64,000 nt of DNA, from positions 1-64,000 of the forward strand of contig SRJI02000016.1 of the NCBI GenBank assembly GCA_005473895.2, read 5' to 3'. This DNA is from Carideicomes alvinocaridis (GTDB taxonomy: Bacteria > Pseudomonadota > Alphaproteobacteria > Rhodobacterales > Rhodobacteraceae). Both the position numbers and the translations under genes were made by a program. A model generated the notes under the pieces. That model saw nothing but the letters and a program-made list of their open reading frames with translations, did not search any database and was not told the origin of the DNA. Shown here in pieces: positions 54,510 to 63,175 of this stretch; position 1 is the first letter of the stretch, and each line of letters begins with the position of its first letter.

Positions 54510-55144
54510 CGGGTTGCGGCGAGAAAGGCGCGGATCAGCCCCTCGTCCTTCTCCCCGGGCGCGTTCTCCACCCCGGACGAGACGTCGACCTGCCGCGTCC
54601 CCGTCAGGCGGATCGCCTCGGCGACGTTGCCCGGGGTCAGACCGCCGGCCAGCATCCACGGCGTCGACCATTGCCGCTCCGCGATGAGCCGCCAGTCGAA
54701 GGCCAGCCCGTTGCCCCCGGGCAGGTCCGCCCCTTCCGGCGCCTTCGCATCGACGAGGATCTGGTCGGCCACGCCCTCGTATTCCGCGATCCGGTCGAGG
54801 TCTTCGGCAACCGACAGGCCCACCGCCTTCATCACCGGCAGGCCCAAGCGCGCCTTGATCTCGGCCACCCGCTCGGGGCTTTCCCGCCCGTGCAGCTGGA
54901 TCATGTCGAGCGGCACGCCGGCAGTGATCTCGTCAAGCGCGTCGTTCTCCGGGTCGACCACCAGCGCGACCTTGGCCATCCCCACCGGGGCGGCCAGGGC
55001 GAGGTGACGCGCCTCGCGGATGCTCACGGCACGGGGGGATTTCGGGAAGAAGACGAAGCCGCAATAGCTCGCCCCGGCGGCCGCAGCGGCCGAGACGTGC
55101 CGCGGTTCGCGCAGCCCGCAGATCTTGACCCTGACGCTTGGCAT
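54506..55144 (-). CDS. trpF: Phosphoribosylanthranilate isomerase
   Basis: A 212-residue TIM-barrel enzyme of tryptophan synthesis. [37 protein letters not shown] holds the catalytic Cys, [23 protein letters not shown] the catalytic Asp, and [15 protein letters not shown] the phosphate-binding loop. It heads the unit trpF, GNAT gene, trpB, and starts 6 bases after lapA on the same strand. Confidence 0.97.
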   Translation of the reverse strand: MPSVRVKICGLREPRHVSAAAAAGASYCGFVFFPKSPRAVSIREARHLALAAPVGMAKVALVVDPENDALDEITAGVPLDMIQLHGRESPERVAEIKARLGLPVMKAVGLSVAEDLDRIAEYEGVADQILVDAKAPEGADLPGGNGLAFDWRLIAERQWSTPWMLAGGLTPGNVAEAIRLTGTRQVDVSSGVENAPGEKDEGLIRAFLAATR

Positions 55145-55149
55145 GAGGC

Positions 55150-55503
55150 TCAGGCCGCCGGTTCGTCGAGGATGGCCAGCACCTCGTCTTCGCCCTTGTG
55201 CTTCTCGCCGCGCAGCTTCTTCACTTCGCGCTGGAGCCGATGGACCTCACGGGCCCGCGCCCGGGCATCGGCCCGATGCTTGTGCTCGCGCAGCCATTCC
55301 CAGATGAAGCCGATCAGCAGCCCGGCCACCACGCCGCCGAAGATCACGACGAAAAGCGGCAAGGTGATCTCACGGTCGATGCCGAACAGCTCACCCAGCT
55401 CCTGTGGCATGAGCCGCAGGGTGACGGGGCCACGATTGGCAAGTCCCACGGTGATCAGCAGGACGCCGACAACGGCCCAGAAGCCGTAGCGGATATAACG
55501 CAT
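55150..55503 (-). CDS. lapA: LapA (DUF1049) membrane protein
   Basis: A 117-residue protein with two TM helices ([30 protein letters not shown] and [25 protein letters not shown]) and a cytoplasmic coiled coil ([24 protein letters not shown]), the LapA domain layout. In E. coli, LapA/LapB regulate LPS synthesis; no lapB is in view. It lies 4 bases after ihfB. Confidence 0.88.
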   Translation of the reverse strand: MRYIRYGFWAVVGVLLITVGLANRGPVTLRLMPQELGELFGIDREITLPLFVVIFGGVVAGLLIGFIWEWLREHKHRADARARAREVHRLQREVKKLRGEKHKGEDEVLAILDEPAA

Positions 55504-55507
55504 GTAC

Positions 55508-55789
55508 TTACTTTCCGTTCAGGCGATCGCGCAGCAGCTTGCCGGTCTTGAAGAAAGGAACGTGCTTTTCCTCGACATGCACCGACTCGCCGGTACGCGG
55601 GTTGCGGCCGATCCTTGCATCCCGCTTCTTCACGGAAAAGGCGCCGAAACCGCGCAGCTCGACCCGGTCGCCCCGGGCCATGGCAGAGGTGATCTCGTCG
55701 AAGATCGTGTTCACGATCCGCTCCACGTCGCGCTGGTAGAGATGCGGATTCTCATCCGCGATAATCTGTATCAACTCGGACCGGATCAT
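55508..55789 (-). CDS. ihfB: Integration host factor, beta subunit
   Basis: A 93-residue DNA-bending protein: [33 protein letters not shown] and the beta-arm [52 protein letters not shown] 55789 is the family start. It follows rpsA on the same strand, the classical order, but with a terminator and a 380-base spacer between. Confidence 0.97.
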   Translation of the reverse strand: MIRSELIQIIADENPHLYQRDVERIVNTIFDEITSAMARGDRVELRGFGAFSVKKRDARIGRNPRTGESVHVEEKHVPFFKTGKLLRDRLNGK

Positions 55790-55838
55790 CTCGTCCACTC
55801 CCCCCGGGCTTTTCTGGCGCAGCTCTTCTAACTCTCGG

Positions 55839-55867
55839 ACTATATGCAGATTTATCGAAAACGGAAA
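55839..55867 (-). promoter_or_regulatory. Candidate promoter of ihfB
   Basis: Read on the minus strand: TTTCCG, 17 bases, TATAGT. It lies about 50 bases ahead of the ihfB start in an AT-richer patch. The -35 box is poor. Confidence 0.3.
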
Positions 55868-56176
55868 CACTTAGCCGATGCGCGGGCCGGGTTTTGCAGC
55901 CGTATTTCCGGGCTCCGCTCTCTTTTTTCTCGCGATCCCGTGATGTTGAGGCCCACCGCCCGGAGCGGGCACGACCGCAAAAGCAGTTGATTCGCGCCAC
56001 GGAATTCAACCTTGCGTGGCTCTCAGACCGCCTTCGTCTTCCCGCCCTGGACTGCAGCCGCCGCGGCAGTCGCCTCCCCTCGCACCTCCTCGCGCCATCC
56101 GCGCCGTCCGGAGCCCCTCTCCGAATCGCGCCCGGCCTGCCCACCGGCCATTCACGCCTGAAAGCCTCGCCCCCAC

Positions 56177-56209
56177 GCAAAACGGCCCCGCCTTTGCAGA
56201 CGGGGCCGT
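56177..56209 (-). terminator. Intrinsic terminator of rpsA
   Basis: On the minus strand, ACGGCCCCG and CGGGGCCGT form a perfect 9-bp stem with a 10-base loop, followed by TTTGC. It lies 30 bases after the rpsA stop. Confidence 0.8.
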
Positions 56210-56238
56210 CGATATTCTCTGGCGTGTAACCGCCGGGC

Positions 56239-57921
56239 TTACTCGTCGTCGCCTTTCAGCGCGGCGCCGAGGATGTCGCCCAGCGACGCACCCGAGTCGG
56301 AGGAGCCGTATTGTTCCACGGCCTCTTTCTCTTCGGCGATCTCGCGGGCCTTGATCGACAGGCCCAGGCGACGGGACTTGCTGTCCACGTTGGTGACGCG
56401 CACGTCCACCTTGTCGCCCACGGAGAAGCGGTCGGGCCGCTGTTCGGCCCGGTCACGCGACAGGTCGGAGCGGCGGATGAAGGACTTCATGCCCTCGTAT
56501 TCCACCTCGATCCCGCCATCCTCGATCGCCGTCACGTTGACGGTGATGATCGAGCCGCGCTTCACACCGCCCACGGCTTCCGCGAACTTGTCGCCGCCAA
56601 GTGCCTTGATGGAGAGCGAGATGCGCTCCTTCTCGGTGTCCACTTCGGTGACCACGGCCTGGACGATGTCGCCCTTGCGGTATTCCTGGATGGCTTCCTC
56701 GCCGCGCTGATCCCAGCTGAGGTCGGAGAGGTGAACCATGCCGTCGATATCGCCTTCGAGACCGATGAACAGGCCGAACTCGGTGATGTTCTTGACCTCG
56801 CCCTCGACCTGCGTGCCCTCGGGGTGCGTCTCGGAGAAGACTTCCCACGGGTTGCGCATGGTCTGCTTGAGGCCCAGAGACACGCGGCGTTTCGCCTGGT
56901 CGATCTCGAGCACCATGACCTCGACCTCCTGAGAGGTGGAGACGATCTTGCCCGGGTGGACGTTCTTCTTGGTCCAGGACATTTCCGAGACGTGCACGAG
57001 GCCCTCGACCCCCGGTTCCAGCTCCACGAAGGCGCCGTAATCGGTGATGTTGGTCACGCGGCCCGGATGCACCGAGGCCAGCGGGTACTTGGCGGCCACC
57101 AGGTCCCACGGATCTTCCTGCAGCTGCTTCATGCCGAGGCTGATACGGTGGGTTTCCTTGTTGATCTTGATGACCTGGACCTTGACGGTCTCGCCGATCG
57201 ACAGGATCTCCGAGGGGTGGTTCACGCGGCGCCATGCCATGTCGGTGACGTGCAGCAGGCCATCCACACCGCCGAGATCGACGAAGGCGCCGTATTCGGT
57301 GATGTTCTTGACCACGCCGTCGACCGCCTGGCCCTCATGCAGGTTGGCGATGACTTCCGCACGCTGCTCGGCACGGGATTCCTCGAGGATGGCGCGGCGC
57401 GAAACCACGATGTTGCCGCGGCGGCGGTCCATCTTGAGGATCTGGAACGGCTGCTTGAGACCCATGAGCGGGCCGGCATCGCGCACCGGGCGCACGTCGA
57501 CCTGGGAGCCGGGCAGGAAGGCCACGGCGCCGCCGAGATCGACGGTAAAGCCGCCCTTGACGCGGCCGAAGATGGCACCCTCGACGCGCTGGTCGTCGGC
57601 ATAGGCCTTCTCCAGGCGGTCCCAGGCTTCCTCGCGGCGGGCCATTTCACGGCTGATGACGGCTTCGCCCCGCGCGTTCTCGACCTGGCGCAGGTAGACC
57701 TCGACCTCGTCGCCGACGGAGATGTCGGGCGTCTCGCCGGGATTCGCGAATTCCTTGAGCTCGACGCGGCCTTCCATCTTGTAGCCGACGTCGATGATGG
57801 CCTGGCCCGCCTCGACGGCGATCACGCGGCCTTTGACAACCGAACCTTCGTTCGGGGTGTCCATTTCGAAGCTTTCTTCGAGGAGGGCTTCGAATTCCTC
57901 CATGGATGTGTTCTGAGCCAT
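56239..57921 (-). CDS. rpsA: 30S ribosomal protein S1
   Basis: A 560-residue S1 with six S1 (OB-fold) repeats, for example GSVVKGRVIAVEAGQAIIDVGYKMEGRV, GQAVDGVVKNITEYGAFVDLGGVDGLLHVTDMAW, GRVTNITDYGAFVELEPGVEGLVHVSEMSW and GEVKNITEFGLFIGLEGDIDGMVHLSDLSW. It brings mRNA to the ribosome. ATG 57921 (MAQNTSMEEFEALLEESF) is the family start although the frame continues upstream. A long leader with an attenuator-like hairpin precedes it. Confidence 0.98.
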   Translation of the reverse strand: MAQNTSMEEFEALLEESFEMDTPNEGSVVKGRVIAVEAGQAIIDVGYKMEGRVELKEFANPGETPDISVGDEVEVYLRQVENARGEAVISREMARREEAWDRLEKAYADDQRVEGAIFGRVKGGFTVDLGGAVAFLPGSQVDVRPVRDAGPLMGLKQPFQILKMDRRRGNIVVSRRAILEESRAEQRAEVIANLHEGQAVDGVVKNITEYGAFVDLGGVDGLLHVTDMAWRRVNHPSEILSIGETVKVQVIKINKETHRISLGMKQLQEDPWDLVAAKYPLASVHPGRVTNITDYGAFVELEPGVEGLVHVSEMSWTKKNVHPGKIVSTSQEVEVMVLEIDQAKRRVSLGLKQTMRNPWEVFSETHPEGTQVEGEVKNITEFGLFIGLEGDIDGMVHLSDLSWDQRGEEAIQEYRKGDIVQAVVTEVDTEKERISLSIKALGGDKFAEAVGGVKRGSIITVNVTAIEDGGIEVEYEGMKSFIRRSDLSRDRAEQRPDRFSVGDKVDVRVTNVDSKSRRLGLSIKAREIAEEKEAVEQYGSSDSGASLGDILGAALKGDDE

Positions 57922-58004
57922 GTGCTCTTCGGGTTCCTTTTCTTCGGTGTCACTGGCCGAGCGGTTGTCTCCGCCGGTCTTGGGTTGGTCGGTTCTGGCT
58001 TCCG

Positions 58005-58035
58005 CAAACAAAAGAGGGCCGGTTGTGCCGACCCT
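58005..58035 (-). promoter_or_regulatory. Attenuator-like hairpin in the rpsA leader
   Basis: On the minus strand AGGGTCGG-CACAA-CCGGCCCT (8 bp, one G-U pair) is followed by CTTTTGTTTG, the look of an intrinsic terminator about 85 bases before the rpsA ATG and downstream of the promoter candidate. This would allow premature termination or S1 feedback. Confidence 0.55.
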
Positions 58036-58084
58036 GCTCGCTCTCTCATGCCCGCGGCCTTGGTTCGCCGTTGTTGACGGGGGC

Positions 58085-58113
58085 GATATATGCCCTCGCG
58101 CGCGCTCTGGCAA
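58085..58113 (-). promoter_or_regulatory. Candidate sigma-70 promoter of rpsA
   Basis: On the minus strand TTGCCA (58113-58108), 17 bases, TATATC (58090-58085). It is the best promoter match in the rpsA upstream region, 164 bases before the start codon. Confidence 0.5.
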
Positions 58114-58289
58114 GGCCAAAGGCACCCTGCCCCCGCTCCGCGCGCCCCGCCGCCGGTCCGCGGCTTCCGACCGGAGAGTGTTTTCAGCCCGACGCCACCC
58201 GGCGGAGTGACCCTGCGTCCCCCGTGCCGCCGGAGAGCGCGACCCCATGCCTCCCCCGCGCCACGCTGCGGTGAAAGCACCCCGGCTCC

Positions 58290-58335
58290 CCCTTCATCTT
58301 GCCAAAAAAACTCCCGCCGGAGGCTCCCGCAGGCA
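58290..58335 (+). repeat. Dispersed intergenic repeat, copy 7
   Basis: CCTTCATCTTGCCAAAAAAA followed by CTCCCGCCGGAGGCTCCCGC. It shares CCTTCATCTTGCC with copy 4 and GCCGGAGGCTCCCGCAGGCA with copy 2, so the modules are mixed between copies. Confidence 0.7.
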
Positions 58336-58391
58336 CGACCCGCGCCCAGGCCGGGCCAAGGGCGCCACGTCACCACGCGGCGCCAATCCTC

Positions 58392-59390
58392 TCAGCAATA
58401 GCGTTCCGGCCCGGCCCACTGCCCGACCGAATAGCGGTCCCCATGGGCCCAGCCCACCGGCAGCACCTCGTCGATCCGGGCCAGCTGCTCGGCCGAAAGG
58501 TCGATCTCCGCCCCGCGCACCAGCTCCCTGAAATGGCTGACCGAGCGGGTGCCCGGGATCGGCAGGACCTGCCCCTGCCGCGTCAGCAGCCAGGCGATGG
58601 CGAGCGCTGCCGCCGGTTCGCCCATCTCTGCCGCCAGAGCGCGGAACCGGTCGGTGATCTCGATATTGGCGGAGTAATTCGGCTCCTGGAACCGCGGGTT
58701 GCCCTTGAGAAAGCCCAGCTCGGGCACACGCTCCGCCTCGATCGGCGTGTCGGTGAGAAAGGCGCGTCCCACCGGCGCGAAGGCCACCAGCGTCGTCCCC
58801 AGCTCGGCACAGGCCTGCACCAGCCCCAGCTCCGGCCCCCGGCTCGCCAGCGAATATTCCGACTGGACCGCGGCCACCGGCGCCACGGATGCGGCCCGGC
58901 GCAGGGACGAGGGCGCGATCTCGGAAAAGCCGAAGGCGCGGCACTTGCCGGTCTCGACCAGCGCGGCAAGGGTCTCGGTCACTTCCTCGATGGGCCGCTC
59001 CGTCTCGCGCCGGTGGACGTAGAACAGGTCGACGTGGTCGATCCCCATCTTCTCCAGGCTCTTGTCCAGCTCCGCCTCGAGGTGATCGCGGCTGTTGTCA
59101 TGGATGCGGTTGCCCTCGGCATCCTTGCTGATCGCCGCCTTGGTGGCGATATGCAGCTTTTCCCGCGCGCCGGGATTGGCGGCCAGCCAGGTCCCGATGG
59201 CCTTTTCCGACCGGCCCATGCCGTAGACATTGGCAGTATCGATATGGGTCACCCCCGCCGCCAGCGCGGCGTCGAGGATGGCATAGGAATTCTCCTCGGT
59301 CGTGGGCCCGTAGAAATCGCCGAAGGACATGGCCCCCACACCGATCGCCGACACTTCCGGCCCGTTCGGCCCGATCCTGCGCGTCTTCAT
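58392..59390 (-). CDS. Aldo/keto reductase family oxidoreductase
   Basis: A 332-residue NADPH-dependent aldo/keto reductase. The catalytic tetrad regions are ITHIDTANVYGMGRSEKAIG (Asp and Tyr), LHIATKAAIS (Lys) and VDLFYVHRRE (His). LPIPGTRSVSHFRELV is the cofactor-phosphate site. It is of the YajO/AKR13-like type; the substrate is unknown. It sits between cmk and rpsA, genes that are usually adjacent. Confidence 0.93.
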   Translation of the reverse strand: MKTRRIGPNGPEVSAIGVGAMSFGDFYGPTTEENSYAILDAALAAGVTHIDTANVYGMGRSEKAIGTWLAANPGAREKLHIATKAAISKDAEGNRIHDNSRDHLEAELDKSLEKMGIDHVDLFYVHRRETERPIEEVTETLAALVETGKCRAFGFSEIAPSSLRRAASVAPVAAVQSEYSLASRGPELGLVQACAELGTTLVAFAPVGRAFLTDTPIEAERVPELGFLKGNPRFQEPNYSANIEITDRFRALAAEMGEPAAALAIAWLLTRQGQVLPIPGTRSVSHFRELVRGAEIDLSAEQLARIDEVLPVGWAHGDRYSVGQWAGPERYC

Positions 59391-59606
59391 CCGGTCTTTC
59401 CTCGTGCTGACATCGTTTGCCCGGACCCTGCGGCAGGGGTCCCGGAATGTCCAGACGGTCAGGCGGGGACGGCGCGGGCAGCACGATCAGCAGGATGTGG
59501 GGACGGCAAAACGGGGCACGCAAACCCGGCTCCGGGGCGAGACGCGACAACCTCCACGAGGCCGCACAGCATCACAAGGAAGAAGACAGCCGCCCTGCCC
59601 CGGGCC

Positions 59607-60212
59607 TCAGCGCCGCGCCTCGACCGCGGCGATGGCGGCGGCGACGGCGGCCTCGATATCCATCTCCGACGTGTCGATGACCACCGCGTCCTCGGCCGGC
59701 CGCAAAGGTGCCTCGGCGCGGTCCATGTCGCGGGCATCACGCTCGCGCACATCGGCCAGCACCTCCTCGGGGCTCACCTCGAAGCCGCGCCCGGTCAGTT
59801 CCTTCCAGCGCCGCTCGGCCCGGACCTCGGCGCTGGCGGTGACGAACAGCTTCGCCTCCGCCTCGGGGCAGATCACCGTGCCGATATCGCGCCCGTCCAG
59901 CACCGCGCCGCCATCGCGCCGGGCAAAGGCGCGCTGGAAATCGAGAAGCGCCGCCCGCACCTCCGGGATCACCGCCACCCGCGACGCGGCCTGGGCCACG
60001 GCATCGGTCCGCAGCAGGGTCTCGTCCAGATCATCGGCCCGCAGGGCGCGCGCTGCCTCCTCCGGGTCGGTGCCCTCCAGCAGGCGCCGGCCCACCGCGC
60101 GGTAAAGCAGCCCGGTATCGAGATGCGCCAGCCCGAAATGCGCCGCCACCCGCCGGCTGATGGTGCCCTTGCCGGCCGCCGCCGGCCCGTCGATCGCGAT
60201 GGTGAAGGCCAT
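59607..60212 (-). CDS. cmk: Cytidylate kinase
   Basis: A 201-residue CMP kinase. The P-loop is [21 protein letters not shown], and [35 protein letters not shown] is the family's NMP-binding and lid region. ATG 60212 has GGAGAGG upstream and starts at the family position; a GTG at 60218 is the alternative. The aroA-cmk-rpsA neighbourhood is classical. Confidence 0.96.
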   Translation of the reverse strand: MAFTIAIDGPAAAGKGTISRRVAAHFGLAHLDTGLLYRAVGRRLLEGTDPEEAARALRADDLDETLLRTDAVAQAASRVAVIPEVRAALLDFQRAFARRDGGAVLDGRDIGTVICPEAEAKLFVTASAEVRAERRWKELTGRGFEVSPEEVLADVRERDARDMDRAEAPLRPAEDAVVIDTSEMDIEAAVAAAIAAVEARR

Positions 60213-60283
60213 GTCCACGCCTCTCCGCCTGCCCGTGTCCGGCCTGCCTAGCCCGCGTCCCGGCGCGGCTCAAGCCCGAACGG

Positions 60284-60808
60284 TCAGGCGATGCGCCGCC
60301 GCCGCCCGCGCCAGGCCAGCCACAGGATCGCCAGCGACAGGGCCACCAGCGCGAATTTCCCCTGGGTCAGGTTGGAGGCGGTGGGCGCCATCCGCGCATC
60401 CCCGCTGCGCAGGATCCCGGCCACGACCGCGTTCTCCCACAGGTCGACCGCGGCGTAGAGGAAGGGCACCGGCGACAGCCAGAGCCGGCCGTTCACGGCG
60501 ATGAGCAGTGCCAGAAGCAGCCCGAAGAGCGGCGGAAAGACCGTGTCGAGCAGCCGGACGGGCCCGAGATAGAGCCAGCGGCCATATTCGCTGAGCGCCG
60601 CCAGGAACTCCCGCACGTCCTCGCTGTCATAGCCGCCGATGCGCGCGTCGAGCGGCATCAGACCCTGCGCCTCCGGGGTCATCATGATCAAACCGATGAA
60701 CAGAAGCACCGCGTAGACCCCGCCGGTGACGATGGCCAGCAGCGACAGGGCGCCGCGCTGTCCGGGGCCGAGCACGATCATCCCGCGCCGCCCGTCCGCC
60801 CGGCGCAT
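60284..60808 (-). CDS. Unknown membrane protein between cmk and aroA
   Basis: A 174-residue protein with four hydrophobic segments: LSLLAIVTGGVYAVLLFIGLIMMTP, FPPLFGLLLALLIAVNG, LSPVPFLYAAVDLWENAVVAGIL and FALVALSLAILWLAW, and a soluble loop with LDARIGGYDSEDVREFLAALSEYGRWLYLG. I do not recognise the family. The start may be ATG 60808 or ATG 60781. Its position in the aroA-cmk cluster suggests co-transcription. Confidence 0.75.
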   Translation of the reverse strand: MRRADGRRGMIVLGPGQRGALSLLAIVTGGVYAVLLFIGLIMMTPEAQGLMPLDARIGGYDSEDVREFLAALSEYGRWLYLGPVRLLDTVFPPLFGLLLALLIAVNGRLWLSPVPFLYAAVDLWENAVVAGILRSGDARMAPTASNLTQGKFALVALSLAILWLAWRGRRRRIA

Positions 60809-60846
60809 CCGGCCCGTCCCCCGGTGCAGACCCGCAGGCCCATGGC

Positions 60847-62193
60847 TCAGATCCTCTCGATCTCCGCCCCCAGAGCCGCCATCAGCGGCTCGAATACCGG
60901 GAAGGATGTGGCAATCGGCCCGCCATCGTCAAGCGTCACGGGCTCGGCGGTGGCAAGTCCCAGCACCAGGAAGGACATGGCGATCCGGTGATCGAGATGG
61001 GTGGCCACCGTGGCCCCGCCGCGCACGCCGCCATGGCCGCGGCCGTGGACGATCCACCAATCCTCGCCCTCCTCCACCTCGACCCCGGCGGCGCGCAGGC
61101 CGGTGGCCATGGCGGCGATGCGGTCGCTCTCCTTCACGCGCAACTCCTTCACGCCCCGCATCACGGTGGCCCCCTCGGCGTAGGCCGCCACGACGGAGAG
61201 CACCGGGTATTCGTCGATCATCGAGGCCGCCCGCGCCGGGTCCACCTCGATTCCCTTCAGCTCGGGCGAGAACCGCGCGCGCAGATCGGCCACCGGCTCG
61301 CCCCCCTCCTCGCGCGCATTCTCGTAGGCCAGGTCGGCGCCCATCTCGCGCAAAGTCTCGAACAGCCCCGCCCGGGTCGGGTTGAGCCCGATATTCGGCA
61401 CCAGAATGTCCGAGCCCTCGGTGATCAGCGCGGCACAGACCGGGAAGGCGGCGCTGGACGGATCGCGCGGCACGGCGATGCGCTGCGGCCGAAGCTCGGG
61501 CTGGCCGCTGAGCGTGATGACGCGCGCGCCCCCCTCCTCGCCGGTCTCGACCGCGGCGCCGAAACCGCGCAGCATGCGCTCGGTATGGTCCCGCGTCGCC
61601 TCCGCCTCGATCACCTGCGTCTCGCCGGGCGCATTGAGACCCGCCAGCAACACCGCCGATTTCACCTGCGCCGAGGGGACCGGCAGCGTGTAACGCACCG
61701 GCACCGGCGCCTCCGCCCCCATGAGCACCAGCGGCAGCCGCCCCCCGGAGCGTCCATGCGCCCGCGCCCCGAACAGCGCCAGCGGATCGGTGACCCGCGC
61801 CATGGGCCGGCGGTTGAGGCTGGCATCCCCGGTGAAGGTCGTGGCGATCGGCGTGGTCGCCATCGCCCCCATGATCAGCCGCACCGAGGTGCCGGAATTG
61901 CCGCAATCCACCACCTGGTCCGGCTCGGCGAATCCGCCCGTGCCCACGCCGTGGACGGAATATTCCGCCCGCCCGTGATCGATCACCTCCGCCCCGAAGG
62001 CGCGCATGGCGGCGGCGGTGGCCAGCACGTCCTCGCCCTCCAGCAGCCCGGTGATCCGCGTCTCGCCCACCGCCAGCGCGCCGAGGATCAGCGCCCGGTG
62101 GCTGATCGACTTGTCGCCCGGCACATGGGCCTCGCCCCTCAGCGGGCCGGACTTGCGCGACAGCATGGGAATGGCGGTGCCGTGGCTCGACAT
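60847..62193 (-). CDS. aroA: 3-Phosphoshikimate 1-carboxyvinyltransferase (EPSP synthase)
   Basis: A 448-residue EPSP synthase of the shikimate pathway. [24 protein letters not shown] binds substrate; [16 protein letters not shown] is the PEP site with the GNSGTS motif, close to the class II type (an Ala in the NSGTS-flanking loop would matter for glyphosate); and [17 protein letters not shown] and [17 protein letters not shown] are catalytic regions. ATG 62193 has GGAGGAT upstream; the longer frame to 62226 has none. Confidence 0.96.
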   Translation of the reverse strand: MSSHGTAIPMLSRKSGPLRGEAHVPGDKSISHRALILGALAVGETRITGLLEGEDVLATAAAMRAFGAEVIDHGRAEYSVHGVGTGGFAEPDQVVDCGNSGTSVRLIMGAMATTPIATTFTGDASLNRRPMARVTDPLALFGARAHGRSGGRLPLVLMGAEAPVPVRYTLPVPSAQVKSAVLLAGLNAPGETQVIEAEATRDHTERMLRGFGAAVETGEEGGARVITLSGQPELRPQRIAVPRDPSSAAFPVCAALITEGSDILVPNIGLNPTRAGLFETLREMGADLAYENAREEGGEPVADLRARFSPELKGIEVDPARAASMIDEYPVLSVVAAYAEGATVMRGVKELRVKESDRIAAMATGLRAAGVEVEEGEDWWIVHGRGHGGVRGGATVATHLDHRIAMSFLVLGLATAEPVTLDDGGPIATSFPVFEPLMAALGAEIERI

Positions 62194-62257
62194 GGGCGGG
62201 ATCCTCCGGTTGGTCCCGCGCCTCATAGCCCGGGCGCAGGCGGCGGTAAATCGCCGC

Positions 62258-62295
62258 GCTTCTTCTGACCGGAAATATCCCCGCCGGAGGCACGA
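62258..62295 (+). repeat. Dispersed intergenic repeat, copy 8
   Basis: GCTTCTTCTGACCGGAAATA followed by TCCCCGCCGGAGGCACG, the short form. It lies in the spacer between trmB and aroA, both on the minus strand. Confidence 0.75.
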
Positions 62296-62326
62296 GACGC
62301 CGCGCAGCGGCCCCTTCCCGTTGAGC

Positions 62327-63040
62327 TCAGCGCCGGCGGAAGGTCAGGTAATGCGGCACCCGCCCCTCGCGCAGCGCTTTCTGCTCGTAGCGGGTGGACA
62401 GCCAGTCGTTCCAGGGTTCGCGCCAATCGGCGGGCCGCTCCGCCAGCCAGTCGAAGCCGTGGGCGGGCACCTGCTCCAACGTCTGGCGCACGTAGTCGGG
62501 AATGTCGGTGGCCACCCGCAGGATGGCGCCCGGCCGCATGACGCGGGCCAGCGGCTCCAGGTGCTCGGGCGTGACGAAACGGCGACGATGATGGCGCTTC
62601 TTCGGCCAGGGATCGGGGTAGAGCAGGAAGGCGCGCGCGACCGAAGCCTCGGGAAGAACGTCGAAAAGGTCGCGGACATCGCCGGGATGGACCCGCAAAT
62701 TGTCGACCCCCGCCTCCCGGATCTTGCCCAGCAGCATGGCGACGCCGTTGATATAGGGCTCGCAGCCGATCAGCCCGATATCCGGGTTGTTCCGCGCCTG
62801 GTGAACGAGGTGTTCCCCGCCGCCGAAGCCGATCTCGAGCCAGAGTGGCTTGTCTCCGAAGAGCCCGTCGAGTTCGAGCGGCTCACGCTCCGGGTTGCTC
62901 TCCCAATCCACGGCGCCGGGCGAAAGCCCGGCGAGATCCTCCTCGAGATAGGCTTCCTGCGCGGGGCGCAGGGCCTTGCCCTTGAAGCGGCCGTAGAAAT
63001 TGCGCCACGGGGCGCCGCTGTGATGCCTGTCGCTGGTCAT
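62327..63040 (-). CDS. trmB: tRNA (guanine-N7-)-methyltransferase
   Basis: A 237-residue SAM-dependent enzyme forming m7G46 in tRNA. The SAM motif is [15 protein letters not shown], with [46 protein letters not shown] (the family signature [13 protein letters not shown]) and the C-terminal [12 protein letters not shown]-like segment. It follows metK, which makes its cofactor. Confidence 0.97.
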   Translation of the reverse strand: MTSDRHHSGAPWRNFYGRFKGKALRPAQEAYLEEDLAGLSPGAVDWESNPEREPLELDGLFGDKPLWLEIGFGGGEHLVHQARNNPDIGLIGCEPYINGVAMLLGKIREAGVDNLRVHPGDVRDLFDVLPEASVARAFLLYPDPWPKKRHHRRRFVTPEHLEPLARVMRPGAILRVATDIPDYVRQTLEQVPAHGFDWLAERPADWREPWNDWLSTRYEQKALREGRVPHYLTFRRR

Positions 63041-63052
63041 GGCGCCGTCTCC

Positions 63053-63074
63053 TAATGCGCGCCTTGGCGCGCAT
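63053..63074. repeat. Near-perfect palindrome behind metK
   Basis: ATGCGCGCC-TT-GGCGCGCAT, a 9-bp stem with a 2-base centre, just upstream of the trmB start codon on the minus strand. With the two hairpins described next it makes an unusually structured spacer. Confidence 0.65.
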
Positions 63075-63080
63075 CAAGCC

Positions 63081-63172
63081 ATCGCGCGCGCGAAGCGCGC
63101 GCCACCGGACAAAAAAGGCGGCCCCGGAGGGGCCGCCGTGGCAAGCGGGGGCGCGCGCTTCGCGCGCGCGGT
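63081..63172. repeat. Inverted GCGCGC hairpins flanking the metK terminator
   Basis: GCGCGCGCGAAGCGCGCGC (about 63084-63102) and its reverse complement GCGCGCGCTTCGCGCGCGC (about 63152-63170) lie on either side of the terminator. Each can fold with a TTCG or GAAG loop, and the pair can also base-pair with each other around the terminator. Confidence 0.65.
63111..63137 (-). terminator. Intrinsic terminator of metK
   Basis: On the minus strand GGCGGCCCC-TCC-GGGGCCGCC, a perfect 9-bp stem with a 3-base loop, followed by six T. It is one of the clearest terminators in the window, about 38 bases after the metK stop. Confidence 0.9.
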
Positions 63173-63175
63173 AGC

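Larger units (their letters stand above)
55790..56238. other. Spacer between ihfB and rpsA
   Basis: About 450 bases without a gene. It carries the ihfB leader and candidate promoter at its left end and the rpsA terminator at 56177-56209. The middle (about 55900-56150) is unremarkable GC-rich sequence with no supported reading frame. Confidence 0.5.
57922..58391. other. rpsA leader and upstream region, no gene
   Basis: 470 bases. From the rpsA side it contains an about 155-base leader with a terminator-like hairpin (58005-58035), a promoter candidate (58085-58113), GC-rich sequence, and repeat copy 7 (58290-58335) near the end of the aldo/keto reductase gene. Open frames crossing it are shadows in GC-rich sequence. 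Confidence 0.6.

Noticed and set aside
57822-58376. Upstream ORF in the rpsA leader starting at about 58050
   Set aside because: It runs into rpsA out of frame, has no good ribosome site and reads as basic low-complexity sequence.
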